In this document: positions 25,731 through 37,832 of the stretch, in pieces
Numbering within the stretch: position 1 is the first letter of the stretch
Layout of the letters: each line of letters begins with the position of its first letter
Source: Aquanectria penicillioides
Lineage: Eukaryota > Ascomycota > Sordariomycetes > Hypocreales > Nectriaceae
Direction: 5' to 3'
Length of the DNA stretch: 64,000 nt
NCBI GenBank assembly: GCA_003415625.1
Contig: PYIU01000002.1
Coordinates: 4,154,001 to 4,218,000 of the forward strand
Program-made: the position numbers and the translations under genes
The notes under the pieces: generated by a model
Seen by the model: the letters and a program-made list of their open reading frames with translations, nothing else
Databases searched by the model: none
Told to the model about the DNA's origin: nothing

Positions 25731-27575
25731 ATGGCGGCTGAAGCCTTGGGTACCGCGCTGGCCGTGGTCGGCGTCCTGGGCCAGCTTTTCGACGGGTGCA
25801 TCAAAGCCTACGGCTTCTTCATTACTGCTGCCAACCTCGATGTCGACAGCCAGCGGCTGTTTTGCAAGGTGCGCATCGAGGAGATGCGCCTGGTTGTGTG
25901 GGGCCGCGATTGGGGTGTCGCGGAGGGGAGGCTCGAGGCGCACCTCCACAGCACGCAGAACCCCCAGCTAAGGGCGCTGGCGATGCAAATTCTGGAGGAG
26001 CTTCACGCCGCAGTTACGGACTTCCACAAGTTGCGGGATAAGTACGGGCTAGTAGACGAAGGAAACACGGGCAACTTGGAGGTAAAGTCCAAGACCAAAG
26101 GGGGCAAGGCACCGTCGCCATCACGATCACCCTCAAGGAAGGGGTCCAGAGATGAGAAACCCAACGGCAGCCTTTCGAAAAGCTCCACGGCCAGCAGTGA
26201 GAGAAGTTGGAAAAAGGACTTTGGTCTCAAGGCCAGATGGGTGATATCTGGTAAGTCGAGAAAGTTGCAATGACATGTGGTCCGCCTCTTCCACTACCAA
26301 CTGGCCGTTGCTTTACATGGATATTATAGGGCTAACCTCTATATATTAGACAAGGACAAGTTTACAAATCTCCTCAAGGATTTGAGAGGTATCTACCCTC
26401 CACCACATTCGTGGGACCCCTCTTGATGTGAAGTCGGCCAAGCTGAGACGTTTTTTCCCCTTCAAAGATTTCAACGACGGCCTCGAACGGCTGTTCCCGC
26501 CGTCTCATCTACCATCCTTCCAGCGAGCCTGGACTCACCAGCTCCTCGAGTCCGCCAGAGGGATCTCACCCAGCTCTCGCTCCTGGAAAAGGCTTCGAAC
26601 GGCGTCTATCCGAAGCTCACCGCGTCCGCAACCCTCAAGAGCCTCCGTATCAACCTCGACACGAAACCTCAGGCCTCCTTCAAGCCAACGTTCGCCCTCA
26701 AGGTGCCCCGCGCAGCCCTGGACATTCCTGATGGCGCCGACAATCGTCGCTGCCAGGCTCATCATGAGGTCGCAGGCGACGTCATCATCGAGTGGGTTGA
26801 CTACGACCGCGAGGCCATCGAAGAGCGCGTGGCCCACGTCCGCCGTCTCGACGACCTGGCCCGTATGATGCACTCGGCGTCCGAGTGCCACCCGGACCTA
26901 CACAGCATCGACTGCGTGGGCTACACCGATGACACGGCTAACAATCGGTATGGCCTCGTCTACAAGGCCCCCGCGCCATCCTTTTCGACGCTGCAATCAC
27001 TCATCCAGGACTTCAAGGCGCAGAACAAGGCACTGGACGTCAAGGGGCAAGACTTCAAATCGCCGGACCTCAACGACCGCGTTCAGCTAGCCCACACCCT
27101 CGCTGTGGCCGTGTGGTCCCTACATTCGCTCGATTGGCTTCACAAGTCACTCTGCAGCTCCAACATCATCTTCTTCCCCTCCGCCTTCTCCAAGGCCGCC
27201 CAGTCCGCCGATACCAACGCCGCTCTCGTGCCAGAAATATCCAAGCCCTACCTCACCGGCTTCGACGCGTCTCGGCCCGACCTAGACACGGCCCTCTCCG
27301 TCGTCTCGCGTAACCCTTCCATCCCCACTCTACACCGCCACCCAGCCTCCCTGCGCGGCATGGCCCACTGCAAGCCGTTTGACATTTACAGCCTCGGCCT
27401 CATCCTCCTCGAAATCGGGCTCTGGAAGGTCCTCCAAACCGCCCACAAGCCCTCCTACTCGGCCAAGCGCTGGCGCGAAAAGGTCATTAGCAACCTGGTG
27501 CCCAGCCTGAGCAGCAGGGTTGGTCGCCGATATCGCGACGTCGTCGAGATGTGCCTCAAGGCCGACGAGGAATGA
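25731..27575 (+). CDS. HeLo domain plus pseudokinase, MLKL-like architecture
   Basis: About 555 aa from exons 25731-26250, 26350-26388 and 26468-27575, allowing one missing base near 26560. The N-terminal 190 residues form a HeLo domain: MAAEALGTALAVVGVLGQLF start, FTNLLKDLRDFNDGLERLF end, with a Ser/Lys-rich loop around 115-160. HeLo domains (HET-S, HELLP) are known membrane-permeabilising cell-death bundles related to the MLKL four-helix bundle. The C-terminal 300 residues are kinase-like (LAHTLAVAVWSLHSLDWLH, FDIYSLGLILLEIGLW). The catalytic loop, HKSLCSSNIIFF near 410, lacks the HRD Asp. The DFG site reads GFDASRP near 450, so it should be a pseudokinase. The frame shifts after HQLLESAR at the GGG at 26560-26562 and continues DLTQLSLLEKAS. 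Start ATG 25731 matches the family; an in-frame Met upstream (25584) adds a Val/Leu tract that does not belong. No NLR neighbour is visible. Confidence 0.85.
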
Positions 27576-28540
27576 CGAATAGCGAGGCTGGCAAGCTGAT
27601 GGAGACAGTCGTCACGACTTTGGAGAGCATCCGAGTATAACGATAAATGACGATATGAATAAGAAGAACCAAATAGCATGCACAACATGAGTAAAACGTT
27701 GATGTGATAATAGTCGATACTCTCAGTGATGTTGAGCCCGTGTTGAAAGTACAGAACCTAAAGTACCACTTGTTTCGGCAAGGGGTACCTCCAGTTTTTG
27801 CTGAAGCGCTGTGGTTCAATAGCGTGTAGCAACTACCCTACAGGATCTTCGATGTGTGTTTTGTTAGAAGAGTGCTCTTCATTCATTCCCGGTGGAGTGA
27901 CAGGAGTAACACAGAGGGGCAGCGCATGGGAGAGAATGCATCGTTGTGAACAAGTACTCGAAATCTATTTCGGTCCTGTGAAATATGTCCGAATAGGGAT
28001 ACTTTCTCATCACCTCTCCATTACCCCAATACGCGAATGACAAACAACCAATACCATGACCCGTATACCAACAGTGCGTCCACAAGCAAGTCCTAATAGA
28101 CCAATACAAACAATACACAATAACAAAAAATTGTCAAAATCGCCTTGCCCTGTACGCCGTCGCATGATTTGACCCGTTTACCACAGTCTTCTCGTCTTCT
28201 CTGTCCACTCCTTCACTTTTCTTTCCCTGGCCAGGAACAACTCCACCTTCCAGGGTGAATGATGCTGCTTGGATGCTTGTAAAAAAGGTGCCGTGTTTAA
28301 GTTGGAACGGTGACAAGAAGAAACCCCCCCAAGGAAGCAATCGCAAGAAATATCGTGTTGGTTATGTTCAAACACTCCTAAACCATTCCATTTCCAGCCT
28401 GAAACGCCAATGCATGCAGGACATGAGATCGGTCGTGACGTTGCGTGAGTCATGATCGTTATATATAGTTGCACAACCCATTACAGTTCATCGACTTTTG
28501 TCGGGGGAACCTAGACCCGTGGATGAATAGCTCCAGCTTT
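27576..28540. other. Convergent 3' region, HeLo gene / CDC14
   Basis: A/T-richer spacer holding two 3' UTRs. No coding frame was supported. Confidence 0.55.
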
Positions 28541-30592
28541 CTAAGCTCCAGAGACCTTGCGAGCGGTCGAGGCCGCCGTAGCCGAAGTGGCGTGGCTGGC
28601 ACTGCCGACACGGCCGCTAGTCTTTCGAATACCAGCACTCTCCTTGGCTCGGAGAGGGGATTCAGCTTGGCGCTTGCTGCTGCGGACCTTGGTCATCACA
28701 CTGGGGGTGCTAGCAACCCGGTCGACATGCTTGCGTACAGAACCGATGTTCTCGGCATCCCGAGACGCATCGTTGTCGATGGTGTAAATGGTGGTGGTGG
28801 TCTGGCTAACAGATCGAGTCTTCTCGCTTCGTGCGGGAGACTGCGAGGTCTTGCGGTGGCTGCGCATCCGCAGGTGCCACTCCTCATCAGACTCAGTACC
28901 CTGAGACTGGCGGTGGATCGACACGAACTCGGTCTCCTGCTCAATGGTTTGTTCCTCCTCAACCGTGGTCTGGAAAGAAGCGGATCGCTGGTAAGGGTGG
29001 TGGCGATCAGCACGGGTCGTCTTGCGAGGCTGGCCGGGAGTGGGAGCTGGCAAGTAGTCCTCTTGAACGCCAATGTTATTGCGGTCATGGTCCACTTCGC
29101 TGAGAGGCGTGCGGTTCGAGGTGCTTCGGTTAGGAGGCGTCGAAGCCTGGCCGTTTCGAAGCGAGGTCTTCTGCATAGCACGGATGGGAGTGCTTGGGAC
29201 GGGGTTCGCAGCAGCCATCTCCTTCCTGAGCTTTCGCTCGACACGCTCCTCAATCCACCACTCTCTGAAGGTACCCTGGTTGAGATGCAGCCAGTGCTGC
29301 TGGGGACCGACGACCATACCGGGTCGCATGAATCGCATGAACGAGATGACCTCGTTGGCAGTGAAGCCATGACGGTAGATGAGATAGGCGCCAATCAAGC
29401 AGCCTGTTCGGCCCAGACCGGCCTTGCAGTGAACGGCGATACCCTTCTTCTTCACGGTGATAGTCTCGTGGGCAAGTCGGATGAACTTGCGGACGGTCGT
29501 GAGAGAGGGGCACGTGCCGTCATCGAAGATCATGTCGAGGTGCTGGATGCCCAGAGCCTCGAAGTAGGAGGGGGAATAGAGAGGGGAGTTTAGTCGCACG
29601 ACCAGACCAATGTTCTTCTCGGAGAAGTGCTCCAGCACGTTCTTGAAAGGCTGGGGAAGAGTTGGGTGAGCCTCGACAGCGGCCAGCGTGCGAGGCAACA
29701 GGGGATACATCTCATGGCCCTCGGTGATTTTGGCAACCGGAGTATGCTGGGGAGATGCAAATGCGAGGAAGTGGGGAGTGATCCAGTTGAAGTCACCATG
29801 CTCAACCCGCTCGAACTTTTCGTACATATCCAGATCGAAGTTATCGAGGTCGCAGCACTTCTCCTCCTTGGCCTTCCACACACCGTACACTACGTCCTGG
29901 ACGCTGATGCCGTAGTCAGCCTGGCTGTAACCAGCATCACGGAATGGCATCAGCGGAGGGTCGACTTGGGCAATGGGAGCCAAGGCCAGGTGGGGGGCCA
30001 GTTTTGGATCAGAACCATGTAGCATGCAAGCATACAGGCGGCATTGGCACGGCCTGTGGTGTTGAGAATCACGCGGTCAGCCTTGCGAACAGGCAAGAGG
30101 AAAAAAAAATTGTCGCAAGGGGCCAGAGGTGGACTTACTCCTGGGATCAGCGGCGCTCCAGAACACAATGGGGCGGTCCTTGTTCTGCTTAGCTCCAAGG
30201 ATGTCGTGGAACTGGATGGCGAAGCGGTAGAGGTGGCCAATGTGCAGCGGGCCAAAGTCATGGTGGAAGGCGTTGTAGAGAAGAGTGTCATCGACGGTGA
30301 AGTAGCACGGTGCCGCACGGCTGGACTGGAGCGGGGTAGCGTCAACACCTCGCTGGGTACGCTTTCTGGTCGAGGTCGGGGGCTCTGAGTAGGGGAAAGG
30401 TGTGTCGGCGGTGGGAGGATGGGCGTATGAGGCAAGGTAGAGACGATCTGGGATGAAAGTCAGCGACGTGGCCGGGCACGAGATGTGGTTGTTGATGTCG
30501 GTGATGGTGGTGATGATCTGACGGCCTCGCTGTGGGTCGGCGGCCGGCAGCAGCAGCGAGGCTGAGGCTGAGATGGGATAACAATGCGACAT
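28541..30592 (-). CDS. CDC14: Cdc14 dual-specificity phosphatase, frame broken once
   Basis: Protein phosphatase that reverses Cdk phosphorylation at mitotic exit and in septation, acting in the nucleolus/nucleus and at spindle poles. Exons (minus) 30592-30139 and 30053-28541 give about 655 aa with one missing base allowed. The N-terminal domain reads DDTLLYNAFHHDFGPLHIGH. The catalytic signature HCKAGLGRTG (C-x5-R) has its Cys near residue 360. The general-acid region IFDDGTCPS and FMRFMRPGMVVGPQQHWL are typical. A long Ser/Thr/Arg-rich tail follows, with many Ser-Pro and Thr-Pro sites. The frame is lost at the G6 run at 29992-29997: after MVLIQNWPP one frame dies while the next continues HLALAPIAQVDPPLMPFRD, which is strongly conserved in this family. 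One extra base fixes it. It is divergent from PCC1. Since CDC14 function is important, a sequence error is more likely than a pseudogene. Confidence 0.93.
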
Positions 30593-31623
30593 GGCGCTCA
30601 AGCATCAAGGCGCCATTGAAAAGTCAAAGACAAAGCTCTGGTCGAGACATTGCATACCTGGGATGTACTCGACTATCTGCCCATGGTTCTGGGCATGTCG
30701 GGAGGAAGGTGCCATTGTTCCAGGCTTGCGCTTCTCCTCAGCTGGCGATTGCAAGAGCTGGCAGCAAGAGCTACCGGGCGGGTGAAGAGCTGCGACGGGC
30801 GGAAGAGGGTTAAAACTCGATGGAAGGGGCCAGATCCGTCGACGAACGGCCTCGAGTCGGAGCAGCGACGATGTGCGCGAGGGCACGAGCGGTGACGATG
30901 ACGGTGACGGTGACGGTGGCAAGCGGTGACGGGGGCGGAAGCAAGGGCAATGGCGGCCGGCAAAGGCTAAAAAAGATTGCTCAAAGGGGCGCTGGGAAGG
31001 GTAAACGACAGACCGAAGGCACAGGATCAACCAGGGAAGCTCTGCGCGGAGGTGAATGTAGAGGTAGAGAAGGTTGTGGTTAACGATAGCTGTGCTCGAA
31101 TGGGCCCACGATGTTTTTGTATGGGATGCCGTCTGTTATTTTCTGTGTCTGCCGTGAGACCCTGGCTCAAAACAGCACCCGCTGTCGTTGGGCGTGGGCC
31201 GGCAACCGTCACCATGGCAACGGCATTGAGAAGCGCCGCCACCCTGTGGCTGCATATCTGGCCGCAACCCACGGCCCCATGTTCCCCCTGTTCAGCCTTT
31301 TTGCAGCCTTTTTGCAGCCTGTCCCAGCCTGTCCCAGCCGGTCCAGCCACACCCGCCTTATCGCCTCTACCGTCCTATCGTTCTATCAAACCGTCAACCC
31401 CACCAGACTGACAAGTCCACAAGTCCTCCCGCGCACGCAACCGCAAAACGCAACCGCAAAGGCGGCCGCAACCCCCCTAGCGACAGCGCAACATACAACA
31501 CACCACAACGCATACGCACCTTGCCCCGAACGCATCACCAGCTCGACGCTGCGACGAATCCCAACCCTCTGGTGCCTCGGCGCCGCCCTCAGCTGCCCAA
31601 CCAAACCCCGGGATGCCTAGACG
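30593..31623. other. Divergent promoter, CDC14 / PCC1
   Basis: About 1 kb without a supported gene, shared by two divergently read genes. It contains GACGGT-type short repeats at about 30895-30926 and direct repeats of the GCAGCCT type near 31300-31340. Confidence 0.55.
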
Positions 31624-32091
31624 ATGACGACCATGGCTGCCACTCACGATTCCCAATTCCCATGCGCGATGCAAGACATCCCCCCTCCCTCCATCTTCTG
31701 CCCTTACATCTCCGCCCTGGCTGCCCCCAGCGACGGCAGATGCTTGTTTGTCCAATGGCGCATCGTGGCTAACACGTTCCTTGCCGGTGTTTGCAGAACC
31801 CTCGATATCCCGTTCCCCACCCAGAGGCTCGCCGCCACGGCCCTCAAGGCCCTCCAGGTCGACCCCGAACTGTCCCAGCTCGTCACGCGCGGCTTTTCGG
31901 TTGTCCCGCAACCGCACTCCTCCTCTGGCGATGCTCAAGTCCTGAAGGTCGAATACAAAGCCACCACAAATCGCATGTTGCGAGTTGCCGTCAACTCCTT
32001 TATGGAGAGTCTCAAGCTTGTCTTGGAAGTTATGGAGCAGCTAGATGCCGATGTTCTCGGTCAACCACAAAAAACTGGGAAATCTGATTAA
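31624..32091 (+). CDS. PCC1: EKC/KEOPS complex subunit Pcc1
   Basis: Small subunit of the EKC/KEOPS complex, which makes the universal t6A modification of tRNAs reading ANN codons and also affects telomeres and transcription in yeast. Exons 31624-31745 and 31797-32091 give 138 aa. The intron is 51 bp with a GTTTGT donor, a GCTAAC branch-point-like sequence and TTTGCAG as acceptor. The conserved core starts at TLDIPFPTQRLAATALKAL and includes the signature ATTNRMLRVAVNSFMESL, followed by a helix LVLEVMEQLD. A 40-residue Pro-rich N-terminal extension before the core is not conserved in yeast. Two start codons are possible (31624 and 31633). The frame is intact. It converges on the NUC-1-like gene. 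Confidence 0.92.
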   Translation: MTTMAATHDSQFPCAMQDIPPPSIFCPYISALAAPSDGRCLFVQWRIVANTFLAGVCRTLDIPFPTQRLAATALKALQVDPELSQLVTRGFSVVPQPHSSSGDAQVLKVEYKATTNRMLRVAVNSFMESLKLVLEVMEQLDADVLGQPQKTGKSD

Positions 32092-32677
32092 TCTTCACGT
32101 CGTCCATAACCAGCAGCACGGTTCACTTGACCTTGCCCTTTCCGTGTAGATGTTTAGGCTTTTTATTTGTGTGTGTATATCTCTCTTTTTCTGTCTCCTA
32201 CCCCCCTTCCCCTCACCTACTCTGTCTCTCTCTCTCTCACACTCTCTCTCTCACTCACTCTCTCTCTCTCTCTCGTGTTCTCTCTCGTTCTCTCTCTCTT
32301 TCAATGTGTGGTATATTCCCTATACAAAAGTAGTAGTTGTAGTAGTAGTCATGCTCCGTGCCAAACCAAACCGCCAGCCCACCATCCGTATCAGCCACGA
32401 CCCTGGGAATCATCCTCAACGGTAAAACCCAACTGAACCCCAAATTCTACAGCCCAGTTTTCCTCAGGGTCGTCCATCTATCGTTGCACATCATCATCAA
32501 CCCAACATAAATGACCCGCTACCATCTCCCTTGTAGTCGCGATGCGGATAAATGCATGAGCTTGCCGCTCATGTCACAATATTAAGTCCTCCTGGTACCA
32601 TGGCCCCTGGCCGCTGGTGATGAAACTCTGAAGAAGAAAAAAACCACCTCTTCTCATATTTCTCGGGTATCGATGCC
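32092..32677. other. Convergent 3' region with CT microsatellite
   Basis: Spacer between PCC1 and the bHLH gene. The only structure seen is the long CT tract (32221-32301), likely in the PCC1 3' UTR. Confidence 0.6.
32221..32301. repeat. CT dinucleotide microsatellite
   Basis: Interrupted CT/TCAC array of about 80 nt, downstream of PCC1. Confidence 0.9.
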
Positions 32678-34758
32678 TTAGTCCTTCTTTCCCGTCATTT
32701 TCAGTTCTTCAAGCTGTCTCCTGAGCTCCATCACCTCTTGCTTGAGTTCCAAGTTCTCTTGATGCAAGCTCTTCATGTGGACAATCGCATTCTCGACAAC
32801 ACTTGCTTTGCTATTTTGGGCATTGGCCTGCTTGTTGTCTTTCTTGTCGCCGCTGTCGCCTCCATCACTCTTGTTGTCGCTGCCAGGCAGTAAACCTGCC
32901 ATGACTTGCAGGGCTGAATTGATGCGATTTCTTCGACCTTGCTCGGCAATTTTGTGTGATGTACGTTTTGATGTCAGATTGGTTGATAATTCGCTTGGAT
33001 AGGATACGCCCGGCACTTGGTTGCCCTCGAGGATGTTTTGATAGTTAGATTTCGACATGAGGAGCCGTGACGCCGCATCCTCCGCAGAGGTCATACCAGG
33101 GGTTCCGGGGAGCAGGGGCTTAATGTTGGGCGAAATCCTGGGGAGGAGGGCAGGTGATACATGAACAGATCCTGTCCGCGCCCTGCTGGATCGGGGAGCC
33201 AAATTGGGAGTTTTTCGGGCTGCGGGGCCGGATGACCCAGGTCCGAGCAGGGGACTTTGGTTTGCAGAGGCAGGACCAGAAGGCTTGGGGAAAACGGGGG
33301 ACATCAGGGGTTGGAAACCGGTCCCCTTGGAGGTCGCGGGTTCGATGGTAGACTGTGTAGGGGTACGTGAAATGATTGGGGCAAGGGGCTTATTAGACAC
33401 AGACTCGGGTAACTCGAGAGATTCGATGTGGTCCGTAACGGCAGGATCGTGGTGACCGTTGGTCGACTTATTTGCCTTGGAGGCAGGCAACTTCATCAAC
33501 GAGGCCGGAGTAGCGGGAGCTGGCTGGGAATCTGCGGGAACCGACATGGGCGTTTGTTGGCCGCTTCTTTGTGGGTGAATGTAGGGGGATTTACTGGTTG
33601 ATCTGCGTGCAGGAACAGGTGGAGGTGGCATATCTGAGAGAGTCTCTGGTGACACGGATGAGTTGTCTTCCGGCGAGGTTTCAGTAGAGGCAGCAGGCAT
33701 AGGTAGGAAGGTCGAGTTTCCATTCTCTTCGACCTCGGTGAGAACCTGGGAGACAATGGCTGGGCTGGGCCCCGTCTTTCTTCTTTGGGGTTTCACAATA
33801 GGTGAGCTTCGGATATTGGCCTTGCTTCTAGGTTTGGCGGCAGTCTTCTTCCTGGGTTTCTTAGATTGGTCCATAGCCGACATGACGGGTGTTGACGTTT
33901 CCAGGTCCATCTCAACAGGTGAGTTATTCGAGTGAGTTTGGTCATACAAAGCAGAGGCATCATTTTGAGCATGTAGAGCGGGGGAGGTAAGAGGGCTGAA
34001 GTAGGCACCAGGGACAGTGAATGACGAGCTGTCCATGTTGAAGTGAGGGTCAAGGGGGGTAACTGCGGGTGAGACGAGCGGAGTAAAGGCCATCTATATT
34101 TCATCGGCATCAGCAAAGGAAAAAGAAGAACTGGAAGAAATCAAGACAAGGGAAAGATAGCAGGTCAATCGGGTAGCTAAATTGACCGGAAAGCGCAAGG
34201 AAGAAAGGTGGGATGTCTTACATCTTGCTCCTTCATCCGTTGGTGATATCCTCCGTCGTACACGCCGGGTTGCGACACCTGTTCAGCTTGCGAGTAGAAT
34301 CGACCACTATTAGGCATTTCAAGGCTTTGCGGTGTTGGGGGGACCGAGTGATTGTGATTTGAGAAGAATGCGACCTGTTGCTCCTGAAGTTGACGTTGCT
34401 GTTGCTGGAACTTTTGCTGTTGGAGATACTGGATCTGGGCGTCGATAGTAGAAATCGGGTCGGTAGTGGGGGTCATCATATGAGCTGGAATACTCGAGGC
34501 GGTAGCCGAGGACGTGATGGGGATGGAATTGTTGTTGGAAATGATATTCTGGTTATCTGAATCGGCCATGATGGTATCGCCAGCGTCGCGGGGTTGGTTC
34601 ATCATGGCCTGGGCGGGACCGTCCTGGAAACCCTGGAAGTCGAAATGCATGCCATCGCCGAGGTTGGTCATGCTGGCCATATCGAGAAACTGGCCGAAGT
34701 CATCGTCGCCAGTGGCGGCCATGGCCTGGTCCTGTCCGTCCCAAGCCGTCGAGCTCAT
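32678..34758 (-). CDS. nuc-1: bHLH transcription factor, NUC-1/Pho4 type
   Basis: Nuclear activator of the phosphate-starvation response in the NUC-1/Pho4 family. Exons (minus) 34758-34222 and 34093-32678 give 650 aa in an intact frame; the intron is GTAAGA..TATAG. The bHLH begins at KRTSHKIAEQGRRNRINSA near residue 555, with the basic-region His-Glu-Arg pattern (H..E..R) used to read CACGTG. The loop is long and rich in Asp, Lys and Asn. Helix 2 (ASVVENAIVHMKSLHQ) runs into a leucine-zipper-like helix (ENLELKQEVMELRRQLEEL) at the C-terminus. Residues 120-150 are Gln-rich, and the middle is Ser/Pro/Thr-rich with basic patches (KKPRKKTAAKPRSK). In Neurospora this factor is controlled by nuclear entry through a cyclin-CDK; the many SP sites fit that, but it is inference. 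The name rests on family resemblance. Confidence 0.88.
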
Positions 34759-35344
34759 GATGTCTTAGGCGGCGCCTTAGAGAGTCGGGCCAAGGGCTAA
34801 GCGGGCAGCGCCGCGATGTGACTTGGAGAGTGAATATTCGGCAAGCGACACACAAGTCGGTGCGACGCCGTCAAGCGCGAAATGGGCGGCGGCGGAGAGA
34901 TGCGCGATCGCAAAAATCGAGGTCGGGATGTCGTGTGACGGGCGACGGAGCGACACGAGACCGGGATCGAACAAGCAGGTGTTAGAGCCGGGGACAAGAA
35001 TTCATTTGCGACGGGATCTCAGTGGTGGATGAGAGATGGAGCGAACGGGAAGCTGCAGGGAAAAGGCTCTGGTCGGTAAAACGGTCGGAGGTGAGGGTGA
35101 TTGCGATGCTGGAGGTCAAGACCAGACGGGATTGAATATGAGAGGGCGGAGAAGTTGAGGAAGGAGCTGAGAAGAAGTGGAAGTAAGAGACGTGAGAAAG
35201 AGGGTCCGGCAAGAGTGGTGGTTCGTGATGCGATGTGGATGCGGGCGAAGGACGAGGATGAGCGCTGAGGTGGTTGGTGGGTCGAGTCGAGAGGGAGAGC
35301 GCTCGGGACTGGGTACTTGGAGAGAGCCACCTTGACAGTGGTGG

Positions 35345-35397
35345 GAGCGAGCGAGTGAGCGAGCGAGCTACCTGAGCGAGCGAGCTACCTGAGCGAA
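35345..35397. repeat. GAGC-rich minisatellite
   Basis: Two copies of a longer unit containing GAGCGAGCTACCT within a GCGA tetranucleotide array. Confidence 0.75.
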
Positions 35398-36220
35398 CAA
35401 GTCAAGCAAGCGTATGGAGTAGGTGGACAGAGTGAGTGGGTGAGGACCGAGAAATGGTGGAGGGAGTGGGTGGAGACGCACGGGTGAGGGTGAGGGTGGG
35501 AGGGGGGATGAGGTACAAAGGAAGTACCGGGTACTCTTGGAGGGTTAGGGTGGGGGTTTGCGGAGGGTTGACTATTGAGTAACCTGGAATCCAAGCAACC
35601 AGTCCCGCCGACAGTTGAACCCAGAGCCGCTTCATGTTGCAGCTTCAGTCCAGCGGGGGCACCGATCCAATGCCTCCGAAGGGCAGGCCTGCGCATGTAC
35701 GGTGTTGTGCGCAATGGCAATGGCTGCCCCAGGGAGGGGGGAAAGGAAGAGGGGACTCGTCGAGTCCTGAGCCACGCTCCGGGGAAAAGGCAATTAGGTC
35801 AACCCAGGAACTCCGACGTGCAGTAGTCCGGTGGTGAGCAAAGGCTGGGCTGGGAGGTTTTCCCAGTTCAGTTGATGGGTGGCAGTGGCAGTGCCAGCAC
35901 AAGCGCCTGTGCCAGTACCGATGCCACCACTATCCCAGTGCCGGGCTTGGGACCGCCACGTCGAGTCGTCGCCGAGGCAGGTAGGTAAGTATTGCTTGCC
36001 TCGTTAGTGCGCATAGTGAGGTGAGGGACCCTCTAGTGGGTGTAATGGGCTATAGTGGGTGCGGTGGATGCCCTTCAGGGCCCTGTAGCCTGTCCCATGG
36101 TGAATGTGGCGGGGTGGATACCAGGGGACGGACAGAGGGCACCAAGCATTTCATTTTCCGCGGGTGACTTGAAATGGGCCTCTCTCTACGACCCCAAAAT
36201 CATCATAATGGCTTACGTTG

Positions 36221-36260
36221 GTAGGTACCTGAGCAGGCAGGTAGGTACATGTAGGTATCC
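36221..36260. repeat. Cluster of GTAGGTA motifs
   Basis: Three GTAGGTAC/GTAGGTAT units within 40 nt, the densest part of a dispersed motif family. Confidence 0.75.
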
Positions 36261-37157
36261 ATGGGTGCATGTTTGGCCTGGTTGGCAGGATCTGGTAAAC
36301 GCACGTTGCTGAAGAAGTTGACATGGCGACGAATCGCGAATGGCCTGTGACCTGGGGCCGGTGAGACGCAAGGTGAAGATTCAAGGCCGCCGCCCATCTC
36401 TGAGACAAAAATAAGTCAGGTGGGAAGCTCTTGTGAAGGAGGGTGAGCACGAGAGGGTGTGAGTGAGGTGCGCCTTCGGTTGGTTGATGCCCGGCGTTGG
36501 ACGGCGTTGGAAGATGGATGGAAGTGGTGGGGGAACATGCCTGGAACACTGCAGGGGTCCATTCCATTTTTCTCAGCAGTCCATGTCCCTTATTATTTCT
36601 GCAGCATCTGAAGAAAAAGGTAAGGTACAATAGTGTTGAGGTCAGGGACGTGAGCACTGGCATGGAAGCACAGACGGTCTTTGAGTTTTGGGCACCACAA
36701 CTCTCCGTCGACCTTCACACTTGCAGCATGTGGGCTGGGACATCGGGTGACCAACGCTTCGTATCACCTCCCTCCCCTAGGTGTGTATACACAGGCCGAC
36801 TTCAGAGCCACGAGAAGCCAAAGCAGAGCTCTTGTACGTCACGGGCGTCTTCTCACGAGAAATAGGTATCCAGTGTTGGGACGGTGCAAACTACCGCTAG
36901 ACGTCGACTCCCTCCGAACCTTTGCAGAGGATCTCATTCGGCAACAGGTCTGACTGGGCGCGGGGGGGCACGCAGGCCTCGCAACCAATGCAAACCCAGA
37001 CACTAGGAACCCTTGGACAGGACAGGAAAAAAAAAAAACGTTCTTGGCCTCTTTTTTTCCCTTCTCTCCCAGGGCTTCAGAAAGGCACCACGAACGTCGG
37101 TGGCAACCAGTGGTCCGTGCTTTTAGTCCCGGTAAGTTTGTCGTCCACTGTCTACCT

Positions 37158-37234
37158 GTAGGTACCTCGCAAGTATAGAGGTACCGACATCCGTGCCTGG
37201 GAATGCCTGTACCACATAGGTGGTAGGTACCTAA
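37158..37234. repeat. Cluster of TAGGTACC motifs
   Basis: Three GGTACC-containing units (GTAGGTACCT, GAGGTACCG, GGTAGGTACCTAAG) in about 75 nt. Confidence 0.75.
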
Positions 37235-37781
37235 GTTGTGGTAGCATGGTAGAGAGTGCTGTTGGCAAAAGACCCAATCCCAAATCGCATCCGACTTTCA
37301 GATTCCCAGAATCAAAATACTCCACAACCTTTGCAACCTTTCATCGCAACACTTGGTACAATTCATTCGGCTTTTTGCGTTCCCTCTCTCCGCACTGTAT
37401 GCAGTAATTCGTCCCATGCCATTTTGTCGCGAGGAGCCCATCTGGTTGGTCAGGCCAAGCCTTGGGGTGTGGCCGGACAAGGGTTTGCGATGCGACTCGG
37501 TCACTCAACTTGACTTGACAACACTCGACTCAGGTGCCTCGTTCTTGTAAGCTTTTTTTGGTGACCGACACAGCCAACACCGCCCAATTTTTTTTCTTTC
37601 TTTTTGGCAGTTGTCAAGCTTATGGCGTCCCACGCCCAATCCTGATCATCCCAGGTCCTGCACGTCGTCGTTTACCGACGTCGATCCTCCAGATTTGTCG
37701 GAACTTGGTATCCCGCTACGGTGCCCCAAACTCCGATCTTTTCAAGTCTGCATGAATCATCCACTACTACCAACGACGGGC

Positions 37782-37832
37782 AACGGCCACGGCCACGGCC
37801 ACGGCCAAGGTCACGGTCAAGGCCATGGCCAC
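37782..37832. repeat. GGCCAC hexanucleotide minisatellite
   Basis: About eight units of GGCCAC with GGTCAC, GGTCAA and GGCCAA variants. It could encode Gly-His/Gly-Gln repeats, but no gene context supports this. Confidence 0.8.
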
